A program made the translations under genes and the position numbers. This document shows positions 44,632 through 57,355 of a stretch of DNA of 64,000 bases, one piece after another. Source of the stretch: Trileptium ribeirensis (taxonomy: Eukaryota; Nematoda; Enoplea; Enoplida; Thoracostomopsidae); contig JASANE010007275.1 of assembly GCA_030248225.1 (NCBI GenBank), forward strand, positions 1 to 64,000. Reading direction: 5' to 3'. Every line of letters begins with the position of its first letter. Within the stretch, counting starts at the first letter, position 1. Under the pieces are notes generated by a model. That model did not search any database, was not told where the DNA came from, and saw nothing but the letters and a program-made list of their open reading frames with translations.

Positions 44632-44903
44632 TGGATCCGAAAATTTATGGCCTCAATCAATCATCTCTATATTTTACGTTGAATTTTTTGCCGCTACCAA
44701 CGCCGAACGAAGACAAGCATTACGGAATATTGAGCACTAGTCCAGTTCTTGTCGCACCGGGCTCATACGCAGGAATCGCGCTGACAGAAAAACGTATTAG
44801 AAAACTTGGTCATCCATACAGCGACTGCGAAAGTTACGAAGAATTCATTCATCACGTTGAAAATGGAAGCAAACTATTTACTTCAGCTGTACAGAACATG
44901 GAG
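44632..44903 (+). CDS. DEG/ENaC sodium channel, exon 2 (extracellular palm/beta-ball region)
   Basis: Acceptor ttacag|TG joins the single T of exon 1 to give a Leu codon, so the phase fits exactly. The exon codes about 90 residues. LVAPGSYAGIALTEKRIRKLGHPYSDC is diagnostic: it matches the family block in which PG-x-x-x-x-I-x-L-x-x-x-x-x-x-R-L is followed by PYGxC. The exon ends at GAG|gtgaga, donor at 44,904, in phase 0. The family match in the middle of the extracellular domain together with the phase match at both ends makes this a firm exon. Confidence 0.88.
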
Positions 44904-45599
44904 GTGAGACATCGCGTGTTTAAAATAATCGACTCTAAGGCAAGCACCACATTTCTGTTATAGTAAATTGTGCTTCATTGTTTGGCTTTTTAATACAGGG
45001 CAATAGATAGAATTACATAACTAGTATATAAAACATATTCTAATACTTTAGAAACAAATAAATTGCTTAATAAATCTAAAACGTTAGAACATATTTATAA
45101 CGAATTTGTTAATTATAGTTAAAATATATATAGATGATAAAGAGTCAGATTTTAAACTTTGACCAAGCTCGCGCTTTCGTGAGCTATGCATGGCTTGGCT
45201 GGGAACGACTGGTCTGGCGTCTGGCTTGGCTTGACACAACTTTCTTGATAGTAAGACTACTTCGGTCTGGATCTATGAAACTTGTAATAATAAAATGGCG
45301 GGCCTTTTCGGTTATACCACCCCTACCCCTAAAAAGAAATATGTATAATGATTTGTATAGTTTTTAAAGACCGCGAGCCCAGGCGGGTTCATCTGTTCAC
45401 GCTATTTGTTGACTATTGCACTGTACTTCAGCTATTATAATTGTTTGTTGTTTTAAAAAGCTTCTAGTCATAATTCAGACTATTAATCCTTTCATGCCAA
45501 ATTGACACATTTATCATAACGTACAAATGCACATTGCGAAATCATTTTAACTCAGTTTGCCGTATTTTTTCGCTCGCTTGTGTGACGTTCGTTAAGGAA

Positions 45600-45720
45600 C
45601 TAAGCAATAGCTCCTGTATAACGTAGCAGCTAATGTACAAGACCCAAAGCCAAGTTATCCAGGCTCAGTCCGTCGCTGTGGCAAAAGTTTGTTAAAGAAT
45701 GTACAAAATATGAAGTTTAA
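45600..45720 (+). repeat. Dispersed repeat in intron 2
   Basis: Related to 41,060-41,240, and in its ATCCAGGC ... CTGTGGCAAAAGTTTGTT part to the palindrome arms (about 4,820-4,855 and 7,210-7,245). GGCTCAGTCCG resembles an initiator. The function is unknown; an LTR remnant is possible. Confidence 0.35.
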
Positions 45721-46587
45721 GATAGGAAGGGTTAAGAGCCTACCACAGGCACTAGAGTATCAATAGCTCTAGAGCCGAACCGAGGGTTTAGATTCTCACA
45801 TCTAGGGCAAAAAGAATGAGATGACTAAGGTATTTGATAAATATGAGCTCACGGTGTTAACAAAAATAAACTGCTGAATACTTTAGTTTGTCAAACCTAC
45901 AGGTGTCTCTATTACATCTCTATAATCAATGAAAGTTGTAACGCAATGTTACTACCGTTGGGTTTAAACAAGAAGTACTTATAAACATTAAATTATCTGC
46001 GGATCTTATAACATTTGGAGACTTACAATTAACAAATTGCTCTGAAACTTTGCCATTTATTAGATACTGGGCGCGCACACTGAGTGAAATGTTTAGAACA
46101 GTGTTACTACAGTAATGGTATTTAGTAAACGAAAAACCGATACAAACATGACAAATCATTCTGAGGATGTCACTTTTAGTTCACGACAAGTCGCAAACGA
46201 AGAGAATTGAACTAGATAAATACAATAAATTTATTGCAACATCCATAAATCCGGAGCACATTTTAGCTGTGGCTAATTTTGTTCGACAAAATGTGACTAA
46301 AAGTAAAAATAACTACGTAATTGCGTAATAGGCAAGACTTGCCGTGGACGACTTAATACTCTTGGTCATACTAAAGTAAGGTCAAATGTAATTATTTCGG
46401 TTTGCAACCTTGCAACGGATGCAGCACAAAAGTGATCAGATTTAGCTCAAATTTTTATACCGTACACATAGTCACGCAAGGAAATCTATAGTATTCATTT
46501 CAATCTAAACGCTCTTTCATATCTTCGCGATGTCTTGCAATATTAAGCAACAAACATATTAATAATTCTGTCGTCGAGCACATACAA

Positions 46588-46640
46588 AATATAAATTTTA
46601 AATAAAATATAAATTTTAAATATAAATTTAAATTTTAAAT
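46588..46640. repeat. AT-rich short tandem repeat
   Basis: Imperfect repeats of AAATATAAATTTTA over about 50 bases. Confidence 0.6.
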
Positions 46641-47339
46641 GTATTTGAGTTATGCTGGATTTAATTCATGTCTAAGAAGGCATAGCTTGGGAATGTTAGA
46701 TTGTTGCCAGTAATTAGTAAACGTAGCAGCTCTGAAGATAATATTCAATTTGTATAGTAAGCAGAGAAGAACAGTCATTAAAAATAATACAATTTTAACA
46801 AAGAATGTAGCTTTAAAAAGTCGACAATAATAATATGCAAATCTTAATCTTGATAATTATTTTACAAACACTATCTTTAAAGGTAATACAATTTTTAACA
46901 AATGAGTAATCCTTGCATCGAATTTGAAACGTAGAAGTATCACGCGACGTCCAAACACTGTCTCCTATAATATATTGAAAACACAACCAGCTTAGCGCAA
47001 TATCTAGTAGCTTATTTGCAACTGCGATGCACTCCCAAATACTGATTCTTCAAATTGTATGCGACGTTTGATGATAATAATTGGCACTGGGTCACGAAAC
47101 CGTTAATTAATCTTCCGGGAACCAGATCGAATGTAACCCAATGAGCTTATGATCTAGGCGATATTGTGACCTGATACGCCAGTATCAGCTATTGGTAACA
47201 GAGTTATTATTTTAATATTAATATACGTACACCCTAACAATCACTACATGACAAAAATTCTTGATTAATTAAATAATAGCTACCATACGTGAGATTAAAA
47301 CATTTTGGAGAAGTATGTTAATTTGCCAAGAACTATGAT

Positions 47340-47700
47340 AATGTATGCTTAAAGTGCGAAGTGTTAGGATGGAGATGTCAGCCGGCCCGCGGAAAGCTGG
47401 AAGAAGTGCTAGGTACCAGGAAGGAGGAGCGCACGGTGAGGTAAGGATAATACTTTTAAAAAGGCATAATTTTCTCCAGTGTTGCTTAATTTTTTTCACA
47501 TATTTGATAATTTTACCCAGTTTTTGCTAATATATCCACTAAGTTCTGCCAGTTTGTGCCAATTTCCCCTAATTTTTCCACAATATTGTAACTCTTCGTA
47601 AAATTTTATTGCATTGAGGTGGGCTTGGGGTTGCGCCAACTATCGGAGAGAGAGACGCATCGCGCCGAGTGGGATCTGATGCCTCAAATAGGCAACCCCT
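47340..47700. repeat. Transposon-like fragment in intron 2
   Basis: GC-richer than its surroundings. It ends with GTGGGATCTGATGCCTCA at about 47,669-47,686, nearly the same as the end of the block at 28,701-29,440. This suggests two members of one family sharing a 3' end. Confidence 0.35.
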
Positions 47701-49754
47701 ATGATTATGAATGACTATAATCCCTTCTGAAATATATGGTTTATTATTCATAAAACATCAAGATAGACTGTGGTAAATATTACATGCTTAAGCAATTCTC
47801 TCAGTATTAAAAACAATAATTACAGAACCGGATAAAATCAAAGGTTGTTCTATACTTATATACGTATAATTTAGTTTGACCATGTTTTATGGTAGGTCGA
47901 TTTTATAGATATAACATTTTTGCCGAAATTAGGAATACAATTTGTGTCATAAGACGCTCATATATAATAGATCATGACCTAATCGAGTTATAATCCATTG
48001 TCAGCGTACAAAGTATATAACAAGCACGGCAATGAATATGCTAGATGAATATGCGATTTTACCACGTTTTAATCCGAAAAATTGAAGCCCTATTTATGTG
48101 TGATTAAAGTTCAATAATGAAACATTTAATGATCAATTTACTTATGCAATCTTATTACGCTACCAAAAAAATAAGACGTTATGTCACTATATCACTTGAC
48201 ACGTTCGCGCCATTGACACATTAACGAACTAATTGTTAACACATTTGATCTTTTGATCTAAACAGTGACTTAGTTTCTTCTATGATAAAGGTTTAATAGT
48301 ATATGTCTGATAAATGTGGAAAACATTGCCATCAGATCGTTAGCTCATGTCATCTTTAGGAACCGAACGTTATATCGTTCGGAAAAAGAACAGCCTAGTC
48401 CGGGAGCTTTGTACAGTGGCAGTTTCTCTCCCAGATGTAGACTGTTGGGTTAAGATGTAGCCTTAGCATCACGTGAACAGCATAGTATGCATTTCACTCC
48501 CGCCTCCGCTCCTAGATTTAGATTGCCCAGCTCTTTTTGTAATCTGACTCGGTGACCAACTCAATACCGCACTTTAAACTACGAAAAGGTTTTAATGGTT
48601 TTTAGTTACTTTTATAAAAGCCGAAAACAATGTCAGAAGCTGTTTTTGCTGACATATGTATAACCAAAATCAAAAACATTAACCGGATCTGTTTTGTCAA
48701 AAAAAACAAATATCTAATTACGTCATTTGCATTTTCATTGACCCTATATAGGCTATGGATATCGAAGTCCTGTCAAAACATAGTCAAAACCAGCTTATCA
48801 AAAATAATTTTAATTTCCAAATTCTATACGTTCCTTACCTCGTGAGAACACTAACACCGATGCGTGAGCAAGCACATTGGTAACTAGTCTATAGGCAATA
48901 TCTTGTTGTCTTAATGATTTCGCCAAAGAGACACGTTATGTACCGCCGTTTACATTCGCGAATTTTCGGGAAATTTCTTATAATCCAAAGGATTATAGAC
49001 GACACACGTTGGAAATCCACTAAATTCTGCATATAATAGCTGAATTGGTGAGGGTTTGCTGCTGTATTTTCAGAAATTGAACTGTTCTACTTGTCAAAAT
49101 GTGTGCCTTTCAATAATGTGACAAAATTTTCGTCCAAAACTAGTACTATCCTTTGTTTATTTAGTAAAATTTAGCAAAATAGATTTAACCCCATTTGCCA
49201 AACAGCAAAGCACTTACCTGTTTTGAATATAAACAGTTTAACTAAAACGTGTTTATAAAAATTTTTCAAAACTGCAAGTTCAAATATGTTGCGAGTTTAG
49301 ATGCATCACCACGCAGCCATAATACTGCAGTGATACCTCAACATTATTATGTTAGAATTACAATTTAGTGCTAAACAATATCTATGAAATTACTTGCGCT
49401 GAGTACTTGGAAATTCAAATGAACTGGTAGTTTATTGTGCCAACGTCGATGTTGCTGCTTCCTTTTATCACAATCAAAGGGTTTGTAACGCTAGTTTTTC
49501 CTTGGATCGATCTTAGAAGACCAAGCTCTTTATATGGTTCCACTTTCATGCAGATCTTTGCCAAAGTTTCAGATGTGAAGAAATTTGAAATACCGAAGAT
49601 TTAAATGTATGTAAACTATATTAATTGAGTAAAATACTCTTTTTAATACACAATTTTTAATATTTTAAAAAATCAAATTTCAATCATAGCTATTTTGTAA
49701 GCTTAAAAATTTATATTTGGCTAGTGTTTTTAATTAGCGTTAAACAACTTTTAG

Positions 49755-49975
49755 CATTGCTACTTGGAATGTGAAGCCAAGCATGCTTTCAACGCAAAAT
49801 GTGCTAAATCTAAATGCATCCCACCGGGTCGTCTTGGACTACTTGAACACTCTCTCGAAATCTGTGAACTCGGAACAGAATCTGACTGCATTCTGAAGGA
49901 ACTGGGCAAAGCCACATGCGATAAATGCCGCGTGCCTTGCAATTATAAAGAATGGCGAAAGTCTATTACAACTGC
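49755..49975 (+). CDS. DEG/ENaC sodium channel, exon 3 (cysteine-rich thumb region)
   Basis: Acceptor ttttag|CAT starts in phase 0, matching the phase-0 end of exon 2. It codes 73 residues plus two bases. The protein opens HCYLECEAKHAFNAKC and continues with eight further cysteines up to CDKCRVPCNY. This matches the C-x3-C and C-x-C-PC spacing of the disulfide-rich thumb that links the extracellular domain to the pore in DEG/ENaC channels. The donor is GC|gtgagt at 49,976. The cysteine pattern fits the family well even without overall similarity. Confidence 0.87.
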
Positions 49976-51035
49976 GTGAGTAGTTTGTCCTCTTTCTACG
50001 ATTTTAACAACTAATAATTTAAAAAGTAAGATTCAGGTCGAACAACGAAGCTATAGTGTGTAATCATATTTGTAAACAGTGATATTAACTATTCCGCGCA
50101 CGAGTTAAGTGTTGACCCACTTGATGCGGAGCAAACTCCTACTGTAATCGAGACATAACGCTCTTTAAACCACATTCGTTCACTATGTATTCAGCAAACA
50201 TTGGGCACTATTTTTCCACAAATATATGGTACGGCCTAACGGTATGATAACTAAACTACAGTACTGTAGTTATACGTCTGCTTATAATTTGTAAGTTTTA
50301 CCATAACAACTGTAATCCGTGAACGTATACTCAAGAATAGTATTTGTTAATATGTTAGATAATGCCGTTAATCGCTTATTACAATGTGTAAATGTAGTAT
50401 AAAATAATAACACATGAATTAATCCTTTTTTCAAACGCAGTTAGCGAAGCAACACGGGTTTATACTGAGGGCGATGGGTGCAAAATCGTAAAAATATTCA
50501 TAATTCATTTTAGAATGGACTTATTCCAACAAATTTTTTGTTCGATAGAAAAAGTGACGGTGTTGCGACCTTTACTTTACTTCATTTTAACTCCGACCCC
50601 ATCGTCCAGGTTAAAATAGCAAAAAAACAAGTTTTAAGGGTTCTTTGCCAAATCTGGCCAAACGGGTATTAGTCTTTCGCAACCCATATCTGGCGACACG
50701 GGCTTCGCAACCACACATGACGACAAATGAAGACAAACGCAGAATCAGCTCATCGAGATCTACAACGTTGCTGACTACCACTTTTTTGTGGGATCCTTCC
50801 TGGGCCGCTGTGTGGCCGAATATGGTTCGTCGACCCTTAGCCAGAAATAGCGATTTTTCTATTTTCAGCATGTTATTGCGTGTTTTACCCTAGAATGAGT
50901 GCATATTAGTTTATCAAGGACGATTAATACGATGGTAGATAGAGCTCAACATGTCTATATTATGCCTTTCTTGGGGGTTTCAAGAGTTATTTTGTCGGCG
51001 AACGCGATTCCCAAAATGTAGTGCGGTTTCGTTTG

Positions 51036-51389
51036 TCTGATTATTTATTGCGTGCATGGCATGAAGAGTGGTCTATATACGTATTTCATCGGGTTGAATA
51101 CAATGTTTTGGTTATCTAGTGTCCACGGTGCATGTTTCATGAATTTTAATAGGTTTTCAGTGTGTTTAGGGTGAATAAACCCCTTTTCCAGAATACAGTC
51201 TGTCTTCAGTTGTCTGGTCAGGTATTGCTTGCAGGTCATCAAGAATTGTATATATAGGTTGGCCGGTAGGATGAATACGATGGTTTGGTTATGTAGAATC
51301 CAGCACAAATACTTGATGCGTTATGAGTTCTTTTCGTTGTGTTTAGGGTCGACGACGTTTAGGATAATCCACGGATTTAGGTTCCAAGA
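51036..51389 (+). repeat. Imperfect tandem repeat, two copies of ~177 bp
   Basis: GTCTGATTATTTATTGCGTGCATGGCATGAAGAG at 51,035 recurs, diverged, as GTCTGGTCAGGTATTGCTTGCAGGTCATCAAGAA at 51,212. The following GAATACAATGTTTTGG and GAATACGATGGTTTGG keep the same spacing. Copies are clearly older than those of the 246-bp array. Confidence 0.6.
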
Positions 51390-51604
51390 GGATTTGTGAT
51401 GGTATATTCATCAAGCACAGCCTCTTACAGGTGTTTAAACAGAGTAATTTAAAAATTAAACCACACTCGCTCAGTTTCACCCTCGCTTGCGAGTTACTAG
51501 TATTTTTCATACAGCATGCTTTGATTAATATTTTAAGAAATGTGATATTTGAAAAAATGTTAGACCGTCGACAATGTTCCGGCTTTTAACGGCGCAAATC
51601 TGAA

Positions 51605-51880
51605 AATATTGTCCCCAATGGTCTAGGCCACATCATCAAGTGGTATACCGTGTATATCTACACTATGTAATGAAATAGGCATAGGATAGATCCTGCCCAA
51701 TGTAAATGTCTTGGAAATTGTATTTCTTGCTATATCTGCTGTTAGGATAGTGTCAATGCTGAAATTATGCAACCATGCACTAGGAAAATTTAAGCCAATT
51801 AAGTTCTGTTGCAACCATGGTATGGACCATAACACCAACTATGGTAGCAATGTTGGCATAAACTGGTATTACTTAAAAAC
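51605..51880 (+). repeat. Dispersed repeat related to 20,664-21,020
   Basis: Shares TTGTCCCCAAT-GTCT and CAAGTGGTATAC with the 20.7-kb copy, then ACCAT/CCATAACACCA words that give an inverted-repeat look. The open frames crossing it on both strands are not considered genes. Confidence 0.4.
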
Positions 51881-54800
51881 TGCTCATAAAAGAGAAGGTC
51901 CGTAGTGATATGTCCATTTATAGGTATGTGAAAAAGCTAAATCGTAATCTAATTCTTATATGCAAATAATTGAGAAATTTCAGCCAAATATTTCCTAACT
52001 TAAGGCAATTGTTATAATAGAATTTTGCATTAGTGTTATAATCTGATAACAGTATAATCTAGAGAGGCTTTATTCAACAATATTATTAAATAAACCATAT
52101 TTTAGTGTTTTTATCAAATTTGGACGTTTTGCTTGAAAATGTAAATAGGCTCTGGCAATAAACGCTAAAGTGCCGCACAAATATAAATGTTCGGCACAGC
52201 GAGTATAACAGCCACAAACTGCAAACTAATAATAAAATACCAGCAGTAATTATTGCAAAAAACCTAACGGAGACGGTAATAAAATATAATATTGACTGTA
52301 TGGTTTTGACTGAAATTTTAACAGAAAATTTTCAGAGAGATTCCATACAAAGGCGAGGAATACTCATACATCGAAATATACTATGAAAATATGGTTTATA
52401 TTTTGGTTGACGAAGTGGTACGTTGCATATTTAAATATTGTTATCGTTTAAAATTCGGAAAGACATAAGTCGATATGTTTACTGTTGAGTTTAAAGCGAT
52501 CAAGATCCCAAGGATTATTTAGTCGTTTAGTTTACGGCAGGATGTGGTCATATTCTTTCGTCACGTCTGAATCATATAAATTGCTGTTCTTCTGGTTGAA
52601 TTGGCTAAACGTAATTTGTTGTAACTGGAATTGTAAAATAACTTGCAGCTAAATCTGCAGCTAAAATAAAATTTCACGTCATGTCAGGATAGGCTATCAA
52701 TATAACACTCTTATTTCGCACCGGCAAAGAATGAACGTTACCTTTGTTCAACTAACATAGTCCTTTATACTGAGATTGTATATTAAAATCGTGCGCCGGT
52801 AAGGATGTGTTCACATTGCGTCCGACCTGATTTAATCCTATGTGCACATTTCTTCTATATATACAAACTGTTCGCATTGTATCTTATTGAATCAGGCGTG
52901 ATGGCGCCTGCACAATTTTATTAAATCCGAATCTGTTGATGTAATATGAAAAATACATACCCATAAACACGATATAAGGGATGCACAGAACAAGCTCGTA
53001 TCCGATTTATTTTAATGTAACCAGAAATTGCATCAGGTCAGACGCAATAACAACAAGGTCTGAACGAGGTGGCCTAAGCGTAAGGGGAATCTTAACAGAA
53101 GCAATGGTAAGAAGTACCAGTGTGAAAATCATCACATATATGCGCTTTTATGGTGACTGTCTTTAGAAAGTATGGGTACCGCTTAGCTGTTGGACATGAT
53201 AGATTTATAATTGGTGATTAGCCTTAGAAAACATCATAACGTGCCACATACAGTAAGTCCATGATAGATTAAAATATAAGCGTTATTGCACTTATAACAC
53301 GTCATTAGGTCTCAACTATGAAACAAAAATTTAGATTTGATTATCCTTAGAATACGTCATAACCGGTCATCTCATCTGTAGCATATGACGGATTTAAAAT
53401 TTATAATAAGAGATCGCGTCATTATGTATCATCTGGGATTTAAAACTTAAATGTGACTGGTCCAGTACGCATCGCTTTTTGCGTTTACTCTAACGAAATT
53501 ACTTTTGTACATTACAATTTACTCAGTATTATAAAACCGAAATATGATTGCTATTTATATTTCGGAATAACCAATGTGTAGTGTAGCTATATCAAGGCTC
53601 GTCACAGATCTCGTATCGTCAAAACGCATATGTCAGTCATGAGTTTTTAGAGGCCATTTATGGACTCGCTATAGCACCGTTAATAAAGAAGATAAAGCAC
53701 AAATTTATTATGCTACAATGACAACCTACAATGCTGTTTTTCATTTTGACGATGAGATACAGTTTTATATTATGACAAGATCAGGCGGACAATAAACCAC
53801 ATTGGAACACGGAACTAAATTACAAAAATACTTATATAATTACAGCAAAGCGAAACGATATCCGATCTTGTCAGTAGTATCGGTGGCCAATTCAGTCTTT
53901 GGCTTGGCTTCAAAATTTCAACAATCATTCAACTACTCTACTACTTTGCGTTGTGGACAATCTGCAAACCATGTTGTGGAAAGTCGACTCGGAACGTTGA
54001 AGATGTCGATGAAAATAAAATGTCTGATCGTCGTCCTGAAGCTGGCGTTGCCTTTGGCACGGCATGGCCAGAGAAATAGGTGTTTTAAAGTCAATTTGTC
54101 ATAGCATTTACCGCCTAAAGCCAACTGATTTAATATTGTCATTTCAATTTAATATCAAAAATATTATTGTCTTGCAATAAATTTATTTACTCTGTTCACC
54201 TATAATAGCGAAACAATACTGTAGCATTGGCAGTTTCATGAAAGATGTGCTAGCACGTCGAAATTCTAGCTCAACTTTTTTAAAAATGTTAATAAAATTT
54301 TAATGCATAGTTTTAAGTTGTTGTGTTTTTGGTATATTTGAAAGAGTTAACGCATTTCTTTTGGATCCCAGGCATATGCAATTATTAAATGCAAAGCAAA
54401 ATCGGTGACTAAAAAATCTTAAATAATTGGCATTCTGTCTTTGAATTAGAAAAAACTTTTTGCACGAGGAGTTGCCTAAATGAGAATTTTGCCAAATTAT
54501 ATACAAAACAATTGACTAGAACAAGTTGATATGAAATAACATCATAAGTCTAACATTAATACTGTATGCGCACTATATATAATCATATACAATGCATAAT
54601 TTAAAATCAACTATTACCGTTTCTGAGTGACTTAGGTGGTTTTGCAGCTAAATCTAGCTGAATAAAAAATTAGCTGCTATATTTGTACTATAATAGGCGT
54701 TTCGAAAATAACAACACTTAGCAAACCTGAAATAAGTCAAAAACAAGCTGACATATCTGAAAGCTTGTCAGTGCAGTAAACTTGCTACTAAAACCAAAAC

Positions 54801-55078
54801 ATTTATCTTCCTCAAAGAAGCATGTCACAGGAGGAATATTTTGCACCAGTTTTTTGCGTAAAACTCCATGTTATCGGTGTCACAAAAACACGCCACTATC
54901 ATGGTTTGATAACAACTTCACGTAAGCACTGAATGGTCTCTGAGAACCTACAGGTAATGTAAAGTTTGTCCAGGGTTGCGTGTCATAAGTATGCGGAAAA
55001 AGCGACTTAAGACTTTTTGTATCCAGCTGTCGTGTTATTCCGGTTAATAAACGTTATTTCGTTGCTCTCTGTGTCCAG

Positions 55079-55214
55079 ATACAACAGTTTGCTTCCTGAA
55101 CTTGGTAAAGTTAATAATTTAACACTAAGTTCAAATCAAATTAATATAATATATTGTTTCTCCGAAACTGCGGGAACGAATCTGAGACGTTTGCCACTTG
55201 CCAATACGGCATTG
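55079..55214 (+). CDS. Possible DEG/ENaC exon 4
   Basis: Acceptor gtccag|A supplies the one base needed to complete the GC carried over from exon 3 (Ala). The frame then reads YNSLLPELGKVNNLTLSSNQ and stays open to a gtaagg donor at 55,215, ending in phase 0. The family has a Y-x-x-x-x-S-x-x-x-P stretch soon after the last cysteine pair, which YNSLLPE could be. The remainder shows no clear family match, so this exon rests mainly on splice-phase agreement. The GxS filter and TM2 should follow but were not found before 64,000. Confidence 0.4.
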
Positions 55215-57047
55215 GTAAGGGGACTCCTGCGTTCGGATTAGTTGTTAAGCAGGTTCTTATGGCGACAGTTGAACTGTACAGTTTCAATATACATATAAAT
55301 CGCAGTTTGCCAGAACTAAATACAATGTTACAGCGTGACGGCGATGACAAAACAACTGTGGAAACTATACATTTTGTGCATTGTAAGAAATTAACTGATA
55401 TTTTTGAAGGTTATATGTTTCTAATATGTAGTATTATCGGCTATGTATTGTAAAAGATCTTGCGGTGTCTCCAGTGTATCGGATGTGAAAATGAGCTTTT
55501 AGACCCGAATTAGTTCAGCTCTGGTGCATTTGATTAAATTTTAATGAGAATCAGCTATGTCTTAATACGAGCCTTTTTGCTTCCAACGTTGATCTATTTT
55601 ACCACCCTATGTATGTAAGATATCCCTAATATTGTCATTTTTGCTTCGGCCTGCAGTTGGACTGTGTTAAAAGCATGCACATTATAAGCAAAAAGTAGTC
55701 TATCTGCACCCAGGTTCGCAAAGAATGATGACCGTTTACCGCTAATATTGATAAACAAATTATTTGGTTTTGAAAATAAGACCGGAAGCAAGCTTTACGT
55801 GCTTACTGCTTTGATTACTTGGCACTGTTTTTCATTGTGGAGGCATATAGTCGACACACAGTAAAATTTTTGTGATTTGAGCTCACAGCATCTAATCATC
55901 TTAGAAACATTAATAAGATTCATTAAATTTCTGACGAAATAATTTTCGCCAAGTTTTTAAATTTTATCAAGCAAGGAAAATTAACAAATGACGTAAAAAG
56001 CTAGAATTACCTCAAGTATGGTATATACTGTCATACAGCCCTCCACAAGAAAAATACAGTTCTGCTCTATCTAAATCTAAATGCTATATGCTAATCTATA
56101 TGCTTAATCTATACTTCTCGTCGTGAATTTCATAAAAAACTTATATCTGCTCTTTAGTCATTAATTAGCCTTTGTATATGCGTTAACTTCAGAAGTCATT
56201 CCTCGTAGAACCCTAACAACCGTCTTGGCGGCCCGCGGCAGTCCGGCTAACAACCGCTATGCCATATTATACCCTAATATAGTACAGCATAATACAACAT
56301 AAACATCATCATAAGGGCAGAGCAAGTGCACACCACGCTAGCCGAGATTGAAGAGATCCAGCTCATACATGTTCAGCGAGTTCCCGGGGGTAGGGGACCC
56401 TCGGACGTCGGTCTCCGTGAAGGTGGGGGTTCAGCCGGTTTTCGGAGAGCGAGCGAGCAAAGGTCTGGCAACTGCGGAGCTGCTGGGGGAGGACGATCTT
56501 TCAGGGGTGGTACGAGACGGTAAGAGCTCTATAAGTATGTATGGGTTACACAAGTTTAGTTACACTAAATTTATTTGCCGTAACAAATGACTGACAGGAC
56601 AGGATGTATAGAGCATAGGTGTTCATACGGAAGTAGTGGTAACCTTCTCATGGTTGGACCCTCTAAACAACATTTATCTCCTTCACTCCTTCCAGTCGCG
56701 TCTAAGGCGCGAGAATAATTTTAGCACATTTTTCAAAATTTTGTGGAAAATTAGCAGAAATTAACAAAAATTAGGTAAATTTTTGCAAAAAATGAAAATA
56801 TTGAGAAAGTTATAGGAACACTGAAGTCCAACGGTGTAAAAGCTGGGGGTCCATCACCCTGCAGACACCTCCTGTGTAAAACCTGGCGGTCTGAACCCCC
56901 AACAACAGGCGTGGTGCGCCACTGGGAAGAGTATGACACCCAGCACTCTAGTGTGAGCCTGTGTTGGGATGACATGGACGTTTTTGGCTCTACACCTCGC
57001 CAGCCCCTCATTCCAGGGAGTAGTTTATGCACAGGCTCACGCCCGTT
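55215..57047. other. No gene seen; GC-rich transposon-like part
   Basis: GC-rich blocks at 56,215-56,250, 56,320-56,520 and 56,830-57,030 look like pieces of one or more transposons. Overlapping frames at 56,326-56,590 exist in two registers, which argues against a conserved protein. The frame at 55,154-55,453 has no recognisable domain. Confidence 0.35.
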
Positions 57048-57355
57048 TTGTGGGAGTTAGCTCGTATCCCTCATTTTCGGGGTAGATGAGGTCAGACAAC
57101 ACTTCAATTTTGAGGGAGATCGGTTGATAATTAGCTACAATATCAGCCGACCTCTTTCAAAACTGGGGGACCGATTTACTCCCCCACAAAATGAGGAGAT
57201 CCGGGTTAACCCCACAAAACGTGGGGGTCTGTGCATGATGACGCCCAATATAAGAGGGCGGAGCTAAAACCGTCAGTGCTCACTCTAGAGTGCAGAGAAA
57301 TGTCATAATCTTTCCTTATGCACTCTTGGTTAAACTGATCACATCAACCACCGGG
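57048..57355 (+). repeat. Candidate solo LTR with TATA box and initiator
   Basis: Begins TGTGGGAGTTAGC. Inside, CCCAATATAAGAGGGCGG carries a TATA-like box at about 57,248, followed some 24 bases later by TCAGTGCTCACTC, an arthropod-style initiator. A likely end is at ATCACATCAACCA near 57,345. This promoter layout is typical of gypsy LTRs in arthropods. No second copy or target duplication was found. Confidence 0.35.

Larger units (their letters stand above)
44904..49754 (+). other. Intron 2 of the DEG/ENaC gene
   Basis: 4,851 bases from gtgaga to ttttag. It contains a dispersed repeat at 45,600-45,720, a short AT tandem at about 46,588-46,640 and a transposon-like piece at 47,340-47,700. 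A GC-richer segment at 48,345-48,560 includes the inverted repeat CCGAACG/CGTTCGG. No additional exon was recognised. Confidence 0.75.
49976..55078 (+). other. Region between exon 3 and the possible exon 4
   Basis: 5,103 bases if exon 4 is right. It holds a 177-bp tandem repeat (51,036-51,389) and a dispersed repeat (51,605-51,880). A GC-richer segment lies at 50,580-50,840 with frames on both strands that I do not believe. No TM2-coding sequence was seen. Confidence 0.5.

Noticed and set aside
53802..54104. 100-codon plus-strand frame as a channel exon
   Set aside because: No DEG/ENaC motif and no phase-matched splice sites.
56326..56590. Gly/Arg-rich frames in two registers
   Set aside because: Two overlapping registers in a GC-rich transposon-like patch. 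Neither has a recognised product.
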